A DNA stretch of 45,392 bases from a virus: positions 1 through 45,392 of the IMG/VR virus record IMGVR_UViG_3300036768_000657. One strand, written 5' to 3'. Both the position numbers and the translations under genes were made by a program. The notes under the pieces are model-generated. The model made no database searches and was not told the DNA's origin. It worked only from the letters and a program-made list of their open reading frames with translations. This document shows positions 1 through 8,337 of this stretch, in pieces; the first letter of the stretch is position 1, and the number at the start of each line of letters is the position of its first letter.

Positions 1-254
1 AATCGTTCCCCAGAAATTCGACCCCCCCCGGCCGGCAGCCCTCTGCCGACGGTGATTCTTAGCCCTTAGCGTCGATGGAGTGGCGAAGCAGTCCCTGCGT
101 CAGCGGCTCGGTGACCCGCCGATCGACGACTCGCTCGCTGCGATCAGCTGGATGCAGCGCGCGCTCGCCGCGATGGCTGCCGACGTTCTCTCGAGCAACC
201 TCACCGAGCACGAGAAGCGCGAGGAAATGCTCAAGCTCGCCGACCGCATGGCGA
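1..254. repeat. Terminal direct repeat, left copy
   Basis: This stretch recurs at 45139-45392. The only difference I find is C at 127 versus T at 45265. It covers the region upstream of terS and its first 58 codons. Such a repeat is what assembly of a circular or circularly permuted genome leaves at contig ends. The mismatch falls in the third base of terS codon 16 (GAC/GAT, both Asp), so it looks like a real synonymous variant in the population. Confidence 0.97.
33..48. other. Hairpin upstream of terS
   Basis: CGGCAG and CTGCCG form a perfect 6-bp stem with a CCCT loop, directly after a run of eight C. No T-run follows, so it is not a classical intrinsic terminator. It sits 32 bp before the small terminase start, where pac sites of headful phages often lie. 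It could be a packaging recognition element, an mRNA structure or nothing; the sequence cannot decide. Confidence 0.35.
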
Positions 255-427
255 AGCTGCGCGATCCGGATCGCATCTACCAGGCCGAGCGCGCGCTGCG
301 GCAGTCGCGACAGCGACAGGAAGAGCCGCGCCCCGGCCCCGAGCTGAAGGATGCCCCGATCATCGATGGATCACCTGGTTCGGTCACAGCTCGACGCGGC
401 CGACCGCCAAAACGCTCGCTACTGTGA
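80..427 (+). CDS. Small terminase subunit (putative)
   Basis: This 115-residue product is largely helical and charged, and ends in a basic tail (RRGRPPKRSLL) that looks like an AT-hook-type GRP motif. It is called terS from size, its position immediately before and overlapping the large terminase, and its helical character; I see no diagnostic motif. In the family, the small subunit forms a ring, recognises the packaging site and feeds DNA to the ATPase. The start is GTG at 80; an ATG at 75 is in another frame. No well-spaced Shine-Dalgarno is visible. It overlaps the terL frame by about 77 bases. Confidence 0.65.
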   Translation: MAKQSLRQRLGDPPIDDSLAAISWMQRALAAMAADVLSSNLTEHEKREEMLKLADRMAKLRDPDRIYQAERALRQSRQRQEEPRPGPELKDAPIIDGSPGSVTARRGRPPKRSLL

Positions 428-2069
428 GCTGCAGATCGACTTCGTTCGGTACAAGAGCGGGACGCACATAGCTCGGTTCGGCGGGCTGTGGGACCGCGAA
501 GAGAAGCGCTATGTCGGCGACGCGAAGCGCTCGCGAATCATCGAGGTCCATGCCGCGCAGATCGAGGCGGTGACGCTATTCGACAAGTGGCTCGGCGATC
601 ACCTGCAGGGAGGTTCGACGGAGTTCGACAAGCGCATCCGCGAGATCATCGAGCAGGATCTCGACCTCGACCCCCAGCTCGGCGCGCTGATCGGAATGTC
701 GGAGATGTACCTGACCGGCGGCCGCCGCTCCGGCAAGAGCGTCATCATGGAGGGCATCCTGAACAGCTATGCGATCGCCGTCGACGGCTCGATCGTGTGG
801 ACAGTGACGCCGTCGGAGGCATTCCACGAGGAGCCGAGGCGGATCATCGAGGCGCTGCTGCCGAAGGATTGGTACGAGTACAACGGCGATCCGCAGTACA
901 CGTTCTTCCTCGCGAACGGCAGCGAGCACGTGCTACGCACCGGCCACAATCCGGGCTCGCTGAAGAAGGGTAAGGCGGCGCTCGTCGGCCTCAACGAGGC
1001 GCAGCAGATTCCCGCCGAGAGCTATCGCAACGCGCGCGGCGCGACTGTCGACGCCGGCGGCTTCGCGCTCGTCGCCGCGAACCCTCCGGTGCTCGGCGAC
1101 GTCGGCACGTGGGTGCTCGACGCGGTCACGGAGACCGAGAAGGGCGAGCGGCTCGGCGCCGAGCACTTCTTCTGCGACCCGCTCGACAACCCGCACATTC
1201 CGATCGGAAAGCTGCTCGCGCTCAAGAGCTCGATGACCGCGCACGACTGGGAGACGCAGGTCCGCGGTCGCATGCTGCAGTTGCCCGATCGCGTGCTCTA
1301 CACGTGGGACCGCTCGCTGAACGAGCGCAAGCCGCCCGACTTCGGCAGGATCACGCGCGAGTTTCTCACCGCGCATGAAGGCAATCGCGCGCAGTGGGAC
1401 GCGCTCGTGGTCGTCGACGTGCAGGGCTACCCGTGGGTCGCGACCGGCATCTTCGACATATACCGCGACCCGCGCGCACCGCAGGACCCGAAGCGCGGGC
1501 TGCTCTGGATGCACGACGAGATCGCCCTCGCCCAGGCTGATGAGGAGGACGTGTGCAACGAGCTCAAACGCCGCGGCTATCGCGGCGACAGCACGCTCGT
1601 CATCATCGACGCATCTTGCTTCTGGCAGCAGATGCAGCGCGATCCGCTGAAGCAGAAGCCGCGGTACCAAGGAAAGGGCTCGGCCGACATCTTCAAGGCG
1701 AACGGCTTCCCGCATGTCGTCCCGCCCGACCGGTACATGAAGGGGAACCCCGATGTGATGGAACGCATTCGCGCGACGAACGCATCGATCAAGCCGGCCG
1801 ACAACGTTCCGAGCTTCTTCATTGACTACACGAAGTGCCCGAATGCCGTCGAGAGCGCTCGCAAGTGGCGCATGAGAAACGGCAAGCCGTCGCGCAATCA
1901 GAAGGCCGCGCACTTTGGCGACGTGTTCGGCTATGCGGTCTGGCGGTTCTTCCCGCGTCGCGGATCCGCGAAGAAGCTGCTCGACAGCGAAGGGCTCAAT
2001 CGCGAGGACCGCCATGCGTCGCTCGAGCTCGGCAGGGGGTTGGCCGAGGGGGGGCTCGTTCTCGGGTAG
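351..2069 (+). CDS. terL: Terminase large subunit
   Basis: This is the packaging motor: an N-terminal ATPase and a C-terminal RNase H-like nuclease that translocate DNA into the prohead and cut it. A Walker A motif (GGRRSGKS) lies near residues 123-130. A Walker B-like segment (ALVGLNEAQQ) is near 210-219. The nuclease acidic residues are probably the Asp in VVVDVQ (about 355), IIDAS (about 420) and HFGDVFGY (about 524). At 572 residues the length is normal for the family. The start at 351 lies inside terS; an in-frame ATG at 366 is an alternative, and neither has a strong ribosome site. The order terL-portal-protease is as in Mu. Confidence 0.93.
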   Translation: MPRSSMDHLVRSQLDAADRQNARYCELQIDFVRYKSGTHIARFGGLWDREEKRYVGDAKRSRIIEVHAAQIEAVTLFDKWLGDHLQGGSTEFDKRIREIIEQDLDLDPQLGALIGMSEMYLTGGRRSGKSVIMEGILNSYAIAVDGSIVWTVTPSEAFHEEPRRIIEALLPKDWYEYNGDPQYTFFLANGSEHVLRTGHNPGSLKKGKAALVGLNEAQQIPAESYRNARGATVDAGGFALVAANPPVLGDVGTWVLDAVTETEKGERLGAEHFFCDPLDNPHIPIGKLLALKSSMTAHDWETQVRGRMLQLPDRVLYTWDRSLNERKPPDFGRITREFLTAHEGNRAQWDALVVVDVQGYPWVATGIFDIYRDPRAPQDPKRGLLWMHDEIALAQADEEDVCNELKRRGYRGDSTLVIIDASCFWQQMQRDPLKQKPRYQGKGSADIFKANGFPHVVPPDRYMKGNPDVMERIRATNASIKPADNVPSFFIDYTKCPNAVESARKWRMRNGKPSRNQKAAHFGDVFGYAVWRFFPRRGSAKKLLDSEGLNREDRHASLELGRGLAEGGLVLG

Positions 2070-2090
2070 CGGCGATCGGACAGTAGTCGC

Positions 2091-3455
2091 GTGAGCGACA
2101 TCGAGCTCGGACCGGCGGGGCGTTCCCTGCTCGCGGGTTACCTGCCCGATACGCAGCCTGCGGTGACGAAGCCCGCGCCCGCCGAGGGAACGATCGAGAT
2201 CGTCACGCAGCCGTCGGTGATGGACTATTCCGATTCGTGGGCTGGCTACAAGCTCACGCCCGACCGTGTCGCGTGGATCCTGCGCCTCGCCGACTCGGGC
2301 TCGCCGGTCCACATGTACGACGCCTTCGAGTCGACGGTGCTCACCGACGGCCATACGCGCGGCCTCTACGAGCAGCGGCTCGACGAGGTGTGCGTCGACT
2401 GGTCGTGGCGGCCTGGCGATGACCGTCCGGGCAGCAAGCAGGCCGCCGATGAGATCGACGCAGCGACCAGGCAGCTCGACATGGAAGGCGCGATCGAGCA
2501 CATCGCGCTGCAGATCATGTTCGGCTCGTCGTACGCCGAGGTCGCGTGGTGGACGCGCGCCGACGGCATGCAGATCCCCGCATCGATCGTATGCGTGCCG
2601 CACCGCCGCTTCGTGTTCGACGATCAATCGAACGCGCGCCTGACGAGCGAGAAGAACCCATGGCCGGGTGAGCCGCTCGAGCGGCGCCCGGGCAGCTCGT
2701 GGATGCGCGCCGAATCGCGCCGGTGGCGGAAGCAGGTGCAGGCCGGCATCCTGCGCACGTGCCTGTGGTGGTGCGTGTTCAAGCGCATGTCGGTGCGCGA
2801 CTGGCTTCTCTTCGCCGAGAAGTTCGGCATCCCGATGATCGTCGGCAAGCCTGGCGAGAACGACACGCCGGACACGCGCAAGGCCCTGAAGGCTGCGATC
2901 GCGGCGCTGGGCACCGAGGGCCGCGCGATCCTCGGCGGCGAAGCAACGATCGAGGTCCTCAACCAGGCGCTGCGCAGCGGTGGCAATGGTGATCACCTGC
3001 ATGCCGGGATCACCCAGCTTTGCAACTCGGAAATCTCGAAGATCATTACCGCGGGCACGCTGACGAGCGACGTCGGCGGACCTGGCAGCTTCGCGCTCGG
3101 CCAGGTGCACGCCGACCAGAAGCACAAGCTCTCGCTCGCCGACGCGCGTCGCATCGGCAAGGTGTTCCGCCGCGACCTTGGCCAGGAGTACATCGTCCGG
3201 AACAACCTCGTCGGCAAGGCGGCGCCGCCCTATCTGCACCTCCATGTCCAGAAGCTCTCGCTGCTGACGGACTCGCAGGTGGTGAAGAATCTCGTCAGCG
3301 TCGGCATGCCGATCTCGATCGCGCAGCTGCGCGAGAAGTTCGAATACCGCGCGCCGGCCGACGAGGCCGATACCCTCATGCCTCCCGCGACTGTCCAAGG
3401 AGCCGACAATGCCGACCCAGCGAAACCGAACGAGCCCGCGGATCCACCTTCGTAA
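2091..3455 (+). CDS. Portal protein, DUF935 / Mu gp29 type
   Basis: This 454-residue protein has the character of the Mu gp29-type DUF935 portals: a TPDRVAWILR segment, then VHMYDAFESTVLTDGHTRGL, a conserved Trp-rich core and a QVHADQKHKLSLADAR segment in the C-terminal half. The portal ring forms the DNA channel at the unique capsid vertex and is the docking point for terminase and neck. The start is GTG at 2091, 21 bases after terL. Its end overlaps the next gene by 47 bases. The Mu-type gp30 (MuF) minor head gene that usually follows the portal is absent here. Confidence 0.88.
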   Translation: MSDIELGPAGRSLLAGYLPDTQPAVTKPAPAEGTIEIVTQPSVMDYSDSWAGYKLTPDRVAWILRLADSGSPVHMYDAFESTVLTDGHTRGLYEQRLDEVCVDWSWRPGDDRPGSKQAADEIDAATRQLDMEGAIEHIALQIMFGSSYAEVAWWTRADGMQIPASIVCVPHRRFVFDDQSNARLTSEKNPWPGEPLERRPGSSWMRAESRRWRKQVQAGILRTCLWWCVFKRMSVRDWLLFAEKFGIPMIVGKPGENDTPDTRKALKAAIAALGTEGRAILGGEATIEVLNQALRSGGNGDHLHAGITQLCNSEISKIITAGTLTSDVGGPGSFALGQVHADQKHKLSLADARRIGKVFRRDLGQEYIVRNNLVGKAAPPYLHLHVQKLSLLTDSQVVKNLVSVGMPISIAQLREKFEYRAPADEADTLMPPATVQGADNADPAKPNEPADPPS

Positions 3456-4803
3456 CGGCGCGAGGCCGATGCTGATCGCCGACACGACCGGCGCGGTCGA
3501 GGCTGGCGGCGATCCGACGACGTTCCGCGCGATCGGCTACCGGCAGACGCTTCTGCCGGCGGCGAAGGGCGGCCAGCTGCTCAACATGAACGGCTGGCGC
3601 TTCCGCAACGGCTCGATGCGCGCGCTCGGGCGCTCGTTCCGCGGCAATCCGTTCATCACGGGCCATGACTGGGGCGACGTCCGCGCCCGCGGTGGCGTCA
3701 TCGCCGACGCGTACGCCGAAGAGATCGAGAACGACACCCAGTTCGGCATCTTCTTCGAGGTCAAGCTGCAGACCCAGTGGGCGATCGAGGCATTCGCAGC
3801 GGGCGCAATCGATCGCTTCTCGGTTGGCATCGTCGGCGCGGGAGAGATCACCTGCACCGTTCACGACGCTCCGGTGTTCACGGAGTGCTCGTGCTTCCCG
3901 GGCGAGACCGTGACGATAGAGGTCGTCGACGGCAAGGAGCGCAAGCTCGTCGACGTCGTCGCCGAATGGGAGTGGGAGAGCGGTACTGGCGTCGAGCTTT
4001 CGGCGGTGAACGTCCCTGCCGTCGAGGGCACGGAGGTGCTCGACGTGGCCGCCGGCCGCGAGCTCGATGTCGAGACGCTCGCATCGCTGTGCGGGCGTCC
4101 GATGCCACCCCGCCGTCACTCGCTCGCAGTGGGGGGTGCGCGAGAGGGGGGCTTCGCGCGAGCCCCCGCGCCGATCACCATGAGTGCATCCAGTCATGAG
4201 CAAGGGGAACAAATGGACCGCGCGCTGATCTGCAAGTCCCTCGGCCTCCCGGCGACCGCCACCGACGAGGAGATCAAGGCCAAGCTGGCGGCCGTTACCG
4301 ATGACGCCGCGCAGGTCGGCACGCTCCGCGCCCAGCTCGCAGAAGTCGCCGCGCGCGAGCAGGCCCTCGCCGCCGAGCGCGACGCCCAGCACGTCGAGTC
4401 GGAGATCACCCGGCTCCGCGCGTCGCGTCGCGTTGGCGAGAAGGTCGTCGCCAGCCTGCGCGAGGCTGCCAAGCAGAGCCGCGCCGCGTTCGACCAGGCG
4501 CTTCGCCTCGTCGAGGAGTCCGCGCCCGAGCTCGCGCCGGGTGCGCTGACCGCGGCCACGACGGCGACGGGCGTCGCGTCGGCGCTGCAGTCGAGCTCGC
4601 CGCCGGCCCAGAACCCGGGGGTGCCCGCCGGCGAGGACGCCCCGGACGCCTACGAGGCAAACCGGACCAACGCCGAGCTACCGCGCTTCATGCGCATGGC
4701 GCGGATCACCGCCGACGACGTGCGCAAGCACGGCTCTCGGCAGTTCAACGTCCTCCCCAACCTCCGCGAGCTCGCGGATGCGACCGCCGCGCGCGGCGAG
4801 TAA
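3409..4803 (+). CDS. Prohead protease with scaffold domain
   Basis: Residues 1 to about 250 look like an assemblin-type serine protease: His86 in the TGHDWGD segment and Ser138 in DRFSVG have the HK97/S78-style spacing and context, though I cannot confirm the fold. Residues 258-464 form a separate part: a charged coiled coil (about 275-360) followed by an Ala/Ser/Pro linker and a conserved-looking end. That is a protease fused in frame to the scaffold, as in Mu I/Z or lambda C/Nu3. The start ATG at 3409 has AAGGAG at 3398-3403. It lies within the end of the portal gene, so the two are translationally coupled. Confidence 0.82.
   Translation: MPTQRNRTSPRIHLRNGARPMLIADTTGAVEAGGDPTTFRAIGYRQTLLPAAKGGQLLNMNGWRFRNGSMRALGRSFRGNPFITGHDWGDVRARGGVIADAYAEEIENDTQFGIFFEVKLQTQWAIEAFAAGAIDRFSVGIVGAGEITCTVHDAPVFTECSCFPGETVTIEVVDGKERKLVDVVAEWEWESGTGVELSAVNVPAVEGTEVLDVAAGRELDVETLASLCGRPMPPRRHSLAVGGAREGGFARAPAPITMSASSHEQGEQMDRALICKSLGLPATATDEEIKAKLAAVTDDAAQVGTLRAQLAEVAAREQALAAERDAQHVESEITRLRASRRVGEKVVASLREAAKQSRAAFDQALRLVEESAPELAPGALTAATTATGVASALQSSSPPAQNPGVPAGEDAPDAYEANRTNAELPRFMRMARITADDVRKHGSRQFNVLPNLRELADATAARGE
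4213..4803 (+). CDS. Nested scaffold protein (internal start)
   Basis: An in-frame ATG at 4213 inside the protease gene is preceded by AAGGGGA at 4202-4208, a good ribosome site about 4-5 bases away. Translation from here gives 196 residues beginning MDRALICKSLGLPA, carrying the coiled coil and C-terminus but no protease. The region just before it (about 4110-4200) is a Pro/Ala/Gly linker, a natural domain boundary. In Mu and lambda the scaffold is made exactly this way, in excess over the protease. A second in-frame ATG at 4180 has no matching ribosome site. Confidence 0.7.
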   Translation: MDRALICKSLGLPATATDEEIKAKLAAVTDDAAQVGTLRAQLAEVAAREQALAAERDAQHVESEITRLRASRRVGEKVVASLREAAKQSRAAFDQALRLVEESAPELAPGALTAATTATGVASALQSSSPPAQNPGVPAGEDAPDAYEANRTNAELPRFMRMARITADDVRKHGSRQFNVLPNLRELADATAARGE

Positions 4804-4815
4804 GGAGCCCAGGTC

Positions 4816-5250
4816 ATGACCGCTCTCGCCCAGGACCGCAACACCCAGCGCAAGTACGTCGAGCGCTTCCTCGCCGACGATGCGCTCATCGCCGCGAACA
4901 CGACCATCTACAACGGTGCGCTCGTCGCGGCCAACGCCAACGGCGAGCTGCGCCCGGCGGCCGACGTCGCCAACGTCACGGTCGTCGGCGTAGCGCAGCA
5001 GCAGATGGCGAACCCGACCGGCGCGGCCGCGCGTCCGTCCAACGGTCGCCGCGCGAAGGTCGCGGCCGGCTGCTTCAAGTTCGCCACGACCGGCGGCAAT
5101 GCGCTGACCGCCGCGGACATCGGCAAGAACGCCTATGTCCTCGACGATCAGACCGTCGTTCGCCAGGCCGGTACGACGAACAGCATCGTCGCCGGCGTCG
5201 TCGACTCCATCGACTCGGATGGCGGCATCTGGGTCAAGGTCAACTGCTAA
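4816..5250 (+). CDS. Capsid decoration protein (DUF2190-like)
   Basis: This 144-residue beta-rich protein starts with a short helical arm (MTALAQDRNTQRKYVERF), followed by Gly/Ala/Val-rich strands. It resembles small head decoration or DUF2190 proteins encoded next to the capsid gene. These sit on the capsid surface and stabilise the expanded head. The ATG at 4816 has TAAGGAG at 4801-4807, overlapping the stop of the preceding gene. It lies 21 bases before the major capsid gene. The assignment rests on size, composition and position rather than on a catalytic or unique motif. Confidence 0.7.
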   Translation: MTALAQDRNTQRKYVERFLADDALIAANTTIYNGALVAANANGELRPAADVANVTVVGVAQQQMANPTGAAARPSNGRRAKVAAGCFKFATTGGNALTAADIGKNAYVLDDQTVVRQAGTTNSIVAGVVDSIDSDGGIWVKVNC

Positions 5251-5271
5251 CCCCGCCAACGAGGTACTGAG

Positions 5272-6177
5272 ATGGGTGCAATGATGATCGATAGGGCGAA
5301 GGTCGAAGCGGCCTTCGTCGTCTTCTCGACGGTGTTCGACATGAAGCTGTCGAACACCCCGGTGATCTACCCGCAGATCGCGACGGTGATCCCCGGCGTC
5401 TCCGAACGCGTTGAGTTCAAGTGGCTGGGCTCGATCCCGACGCTGAAGCGCTGGATCGGCGACCGCACGCTGCAGCGCCTCCGCGGCGAAACGCAGGCGC
5501 TCACCACCGAGTGGTGGGCGAACGGCATCGAGGTCGATGTCGACGACCTGAACAACGAAGCCAAGTACGGGATGATCGTCAAGCGCATCCGCTCGATGGC
5601 GCAGGCGGCTGCCCGACGCATGGACGACCAGGTCGTCTCGTACTACGTGAACGGTTTCTCCGGCTCGCTGGGTGTCACGTACGACAACCAGTACCTGTAC
5701 GACACCGACCACACGGCCGCCGGCAACGGCACGGGCGTTCTGCAGAGCAACCTGGTCACGGGCGCATTCACGTCCGTCACTTTCAACACGATGCTGCAGA
5801 AGTCGATGCTGCTCGTCGACGACGAGGGCGAGCCGATCGGCGTGAACATCAAGCGCATCCTCGCCGGTCCGCAGAACCAGCTGGCGCTCCGCACGGTGCT
5901 CAAGCAGGAGTACCAGGCTGGCGGTGCGACGAACGTCGACGCCGGCATGGCGACGGGCGTGATCAGCCCGCGCATCACGGGCACGCACTGGTTCGGTCTG
6001 TCCGACGAGGAGATCGCGTCGGTCATCCTCGGGATCGAGGTCGAGCCGCAGTTCGTGTCGGCCGACGACCCGCGCATGTTCGAGATGTTCATGCGCCGCA
6101 ACGCGTTGTACGGCTCGCATACGAAGTTCGGCCTCTGCTACGGCCCGTGGCAGGCGTCGTTCGGCTCGCTGGGCTAA
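5272..6177 (+). CDS. Major capsid protein, Mu gpT type
   Basis: The protein has 301 residues, close to Mu gpT. Recognisable features are the early segment MIDRAKVEAAFVVFSTVFD, the stretch KWLGSIPTLKRWIGDR typical of Mu-like major head subunits, and the following EVDVDDLNNE region. It forms the icosahedral shell with an HK97-type fold, as established for the family. The ATG at 5272 has GAGGT at 5261-5265; in-frame ATGs at 5281 and 5284 are possible. It follows the scaffold and decoration genes, as expected of a head operon. Confidence 0.93.
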   Translation: MGAMMIDRAKVEAAFVVFSTVFDMKLSNTPVIYPQIATVIPGVSERVEFKWLGSIPTLKRWIGDRTLQRLRGETQALTTEWWANGIEVDVDDLNNEAKYGMIVKRIRSMAQAAARRMDDQVVSYYVNGFSGSLGVTYDNQYLYDTDHTAAGNGTGVLQSNLVTGAFTSVTFNTMLQKSMLLVDDEGEPIGVNIKRILAGPQNQLALRTVLKQEYQAGGATNVDAGMATGVISPRITGTHWFGLSDEEIASVILGIEVEPQFVSADDPRMFEMFMRRNALYGSHTKFGLCYGPWQASFGSLG

Positions 6178-6198
6178 GTGCCCGCTGATGCAAGGGAG

Positions 6199-6216
6199 CC
6201 GGCACCATGATGCCGG
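6199..6216. other. Hairpin after the capsid gene
   Basis: CCGGCA and TGCCGG make a perfect 6-bp stem with a six-base loop, 21 bases downstream of the capsid stop. There is no T-run, so it may protect the abundant capsid mRNA end or attenuate downstream reading rather than terminate. It contains the ATG at 6207, which argues that the next gene starts at 6267 instead. Confidence 0.4.
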
Positions 6217-6266
6217 AAGCCCCCGCCGAGGCGTCGTATCGGCCCCACTCCACTGAGGTCCTCCGA

Positions 6267-6692
6267 ATGGCTGATCCCAAGTTCGTGCTCGTCATGTCCG
6301 TCAACCCGCACCGAGATGGCGGGTTTTCCCGCGCCGGCCTGCGCTTCGATCGTTCGTGGCGTGCGCTCGAGCTCGGCGAAAACAAGGATCGCGACAGCGA
6401 AGGCGCAATCACGCCGGAGGGCCGCACGCGGCTCGACAACGGCGTGATCGGGCCGGACACCTACGCGATGCTGAAGGCCGAGCCGTTCCTCGCGCTTCGC
6501 CCCGCAACGGCCGAAGAGGTCGAGCAGCTCGCCGAGGACCGCGCGAAGTCCCCGGCCGACAAGGACAGCGAGCTCGCTGTGCTCCGCGCGAAGAACGCGG
6601 ACCTCGAGGCGCGCCTGATGAAGCTCGAGCTCGCCGCCCAGGGCGGCAAGGGCGGCGGCAAGCCGAAGGACGAGCAGCCCCCGAAGGGCTGA
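6267..6692 (+). CDS. Mu gp35/HI1506-like head-region protein
   Basis: This 141-residue protein has an N-terminal segment of the HI1506/gp35 kind (an HRDGGFSRAGLRFDRSW stretch), a middle helix and a charged coiled tail ending in a Gly/Lys-rich low-complexity end. In Mu-like genomes a protein of this family follows the capsid gene; its role is unknown. I chose ATG 6267 because GAGG at 6255-6258 is well spaced and the conserved-looking part begins there. An upstream in-frame ATG at 6207 lies inside a hairpin. It is followed 10 bases later by the gp36-type gene. Confidence 0.6.
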   Translation: MADPKFVLVMSVNPHRDGGFSRAGLRFDRSWRALELGENKDRDSEGAITPEGRTRLDNGVIGPDTYAMLKAEPFLALRPATAEEVEQLAEDRAKSPADKDSELAVLRAKNADLEARLMKLELAAQGGKGGGKPKDEQPPKG

Positions 6693-6702
6693 TCTTTAGC
6701 CC

Positions 6703-7164
6703 ATGGCGTACTCGTCCCAGACGGACGTGCAGAACGCGCTCGGCGGCGCTAAGCGGCTCGTCGAGGCGTTCGACTGGGACCGTGATACCGTCGCGGACGC
6801 CGCGGTGATCGCCGACTGCATCGCCGAGGCCGATGCGCTGATCGACAGCTTCGCGAGCAAGCGATATACGGTGCCGTTCTCGCCCGTGCCGGAGACGATC
6901 CGGCGCACGTCGGCGAAGCTCGCCATCCTGATCGGCGCGCGGCGCCGCGGCATGATGACCGACGCGCAGCAGACCGAGTGGGACCAGCTCGCCGGAACCG
7001 AGCGCGGCAAGGAGGGCTGGCTCTACCAGCTCGCGCGCGGCGTGGTGACGCCTGGCGGTGATCCCCTGCCCGCCGGCCACAGCCAGCTGCAGGACGATGC
7101 GACAGACGACGAGCTGCCCGACGATCGCGACGTCTCGCGCGAGAAGCTCAGCGGGTTCTGGTGA
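6703..7164 (+). CDS. Neck/connector protein, Mu gp36 (DUF1320) type
   Basis: The 153-residue product begins MAYSSQTDVQNALGG and has the helical head-completion pattern of DUF1320: an Asp-rich first third, then DALIDSFASKRYTVPFSP, then a long helix with ARRRGMMTDAQQ. Members sit between portal and tail as a connector. It begins shortly after a GATCTTTAGCCC stretch and ends two bases into a GTGATCCC segment; the next gene starts at 7169. Confidence 0.82.
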   Translation: MAYSSQTDVQNALGGAKRLVEAFDWDRDTVADAAVIADCIAEADALIDSFASKRYTVPFSPVPETIRRTSAKLAILIGARRRGMMTDAQQTEWDQLAGTERGKEGWLYQLARGVVTPGGDPLPAGHSQLQDDATDDELPDDRDVSREKLSGFW

Positions 7165-7168
7165 TCCC

Positions 7169-7675
7169 GTGGTCGGCGACGGCGCCTACATCGACCTGAC
7201 CGAGGTGGATCGCGCGCTCGCGGACCTCGAGGCGCGCGCGAAGCGGCTGGCACCGGCGTTCCGCGAGCTCCGCAAGCCGCTGCGGCTCGATCAGCGCGAC
7301 CATGCGCGCGGCGAGATGGGGCCCGGCGGCAAATGGCCGGCTCGTTCGCCGCTCACCGAGGAGCGGCGACGTGCAAAGAACCGCCGCGTTCGGCTCACGA
7401 AGGCGATGCAGACGATCGCGCCGAAGAAGCTGCGCCGCCGCTCGACGCCGAATCGCTTGCTCGGCCGGCTCCCGGCCGCGGTGATCTACAAGAGCGGCGA
7501 GCTGTTCGTTCGCGCGACGAGCCGCGTCGCGTGGTCCGGTGTCCACCAGGAGGGCGGCTCGGTCGGCCGCGGCTCGCGCATCCCCGCGCGCCCGTTCCTC
7601 TGGCTGTCGGACGCGATCATCGACAAGGCGAAGGAGACCCTCGCCGCCTTCGTCGTGAAGGGCTGGACGCGGTGA
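7169..7675 (+). CDS. Virion morphogenesis / tail completion protein (gpG/gpS-like)
   Basis: This 168-residue protein matches the phage virion morphogenesis (P2 gpS / Mu gpG) pattern: KWPARSPLTEERR, then a basic region, RLPAAVIYKSGELFVRA, the VHQEGG segment and the IPARPFLWLSD motif near the end. The family joins head to tail or completes the tail tube. The reading frame is open further upstream, but those codons overlap gp36 in an unlikely frame. GTG at 7169, four bases after the gp36 stop, is the best start. Its stop overlaps the next GTG (GTGA). Confidence 0.83.
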   Translation: MVGDGAYIDLTEVDRALADLEARAKRLAPAFRELRKPLRLDQRDHARGEMGPGGKWPARSPLTEERRRAKNRRVRLTKAMQTIAPKKLRRRSTPNRLLGRLPAAVIYKSGELFVRATSRVAWSGVHQEGGSVGRGSRIPARPFLWLSDAIIDKAKETLAAFVVKGWTR

Positions 7676-8337
7676 GCCATGTCCTCGACAGCGGGCTCGC
7701 TGATGCCCAGCGCACGCTGATCGCAAACGCGATCGCGACGAAGCTCGCCCCGCTGAAGCTTCAGACACTTGGCGGCTCTTCGACCGGCTTCCTCGAGGCG
7801 ATCGAGATCGTCTCGTTCGCGATCGACGGCAAGCACGACGACCACGGCATCGACATGCTGCTCGAGCTGCTCAAGGACCGCATGCCGGCGGTCGCGATCG
7901 CTCCGATCGGGCTGCGCAACAAGCCCGCCGGCGGCATCGGCAAGGGCCTCGCCGAGCTCGACGTCGACGTCTACTTCGTCAGCGCGCACCGCCGCGAGCT
8001 CGTCGAAGGCCGCGCCACGATGGATCCCGCGGCGATCGCGAATGACGCGCGCGATCCCGGCATCTTCGTGACCGTCGAGCTCGTGTGGGCGCTGTTGCAG
8101 GACCAGGACCTCGGCCTCGGCACGGGCATCCAGCAGCTGAAGCTGCAGCATGAGACCGAGCTGCTCACGTCGCGGCAGGAGACGGTCTGGAAGCAGGAAT
8201 GGAAGATCGCCGTCGCGCGCGACGTGAACCTCTACCGCGGTCTCACGGAGAAGTTCACGACCGCGCACACCACGCTGAAGCCGACCGGCGATGAACCGGC
8301 CGCGAAGCACATGGTCGAAGACACGCCAATCGGGTGA
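7672..8337 (+). CDS. Tail terminator-like protein, Mu gp37 (DUF1834) type
   Basis: The 221-residue protein starts with GTG at 7672, overlapping the previous stop as GTGA. Its pattern (an N-terminal helix, IEIVSFAIDG, repeated beta strands, then a long C-terminal beta-helical part) fits the gp37/DUF1834 family that follows gpG in Mu-like phages. That position and fold class suggest a tail terminator capping the tube at the head-proximal end. The last 60 residues are charged and probably flexible. A 68-base gap with a C8 run follows. Confidence 0.75.
   Translation: MSHVLDSGLADAQRTLIANAIATKLAPLKLQTLGGSSTGFLEAIEIVSFAIDGKHDDHGIDMLLELLKDRMPAVAIAPIGLRNKPAGGIGKGLAELDVDVYFVSAHRRELVEGRATMDPAAIANDARDPGIFVTVELVWALLQDQDLGLGTGIQQLKLQHETELLTSRQETVWKQEWKIAVARDVNLYRGLTEKFTTAHTTLKPTGDEPAAKHMVEDTPIG

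Noticed and set aside
933-3485. An 850-codon minus-strand ORF across terL and the portal
   Set aside because: It is an antisense shadow of two clear genes in high-GC DNA; composition is Arg/Leu/Asp-skewed and it has no domain.
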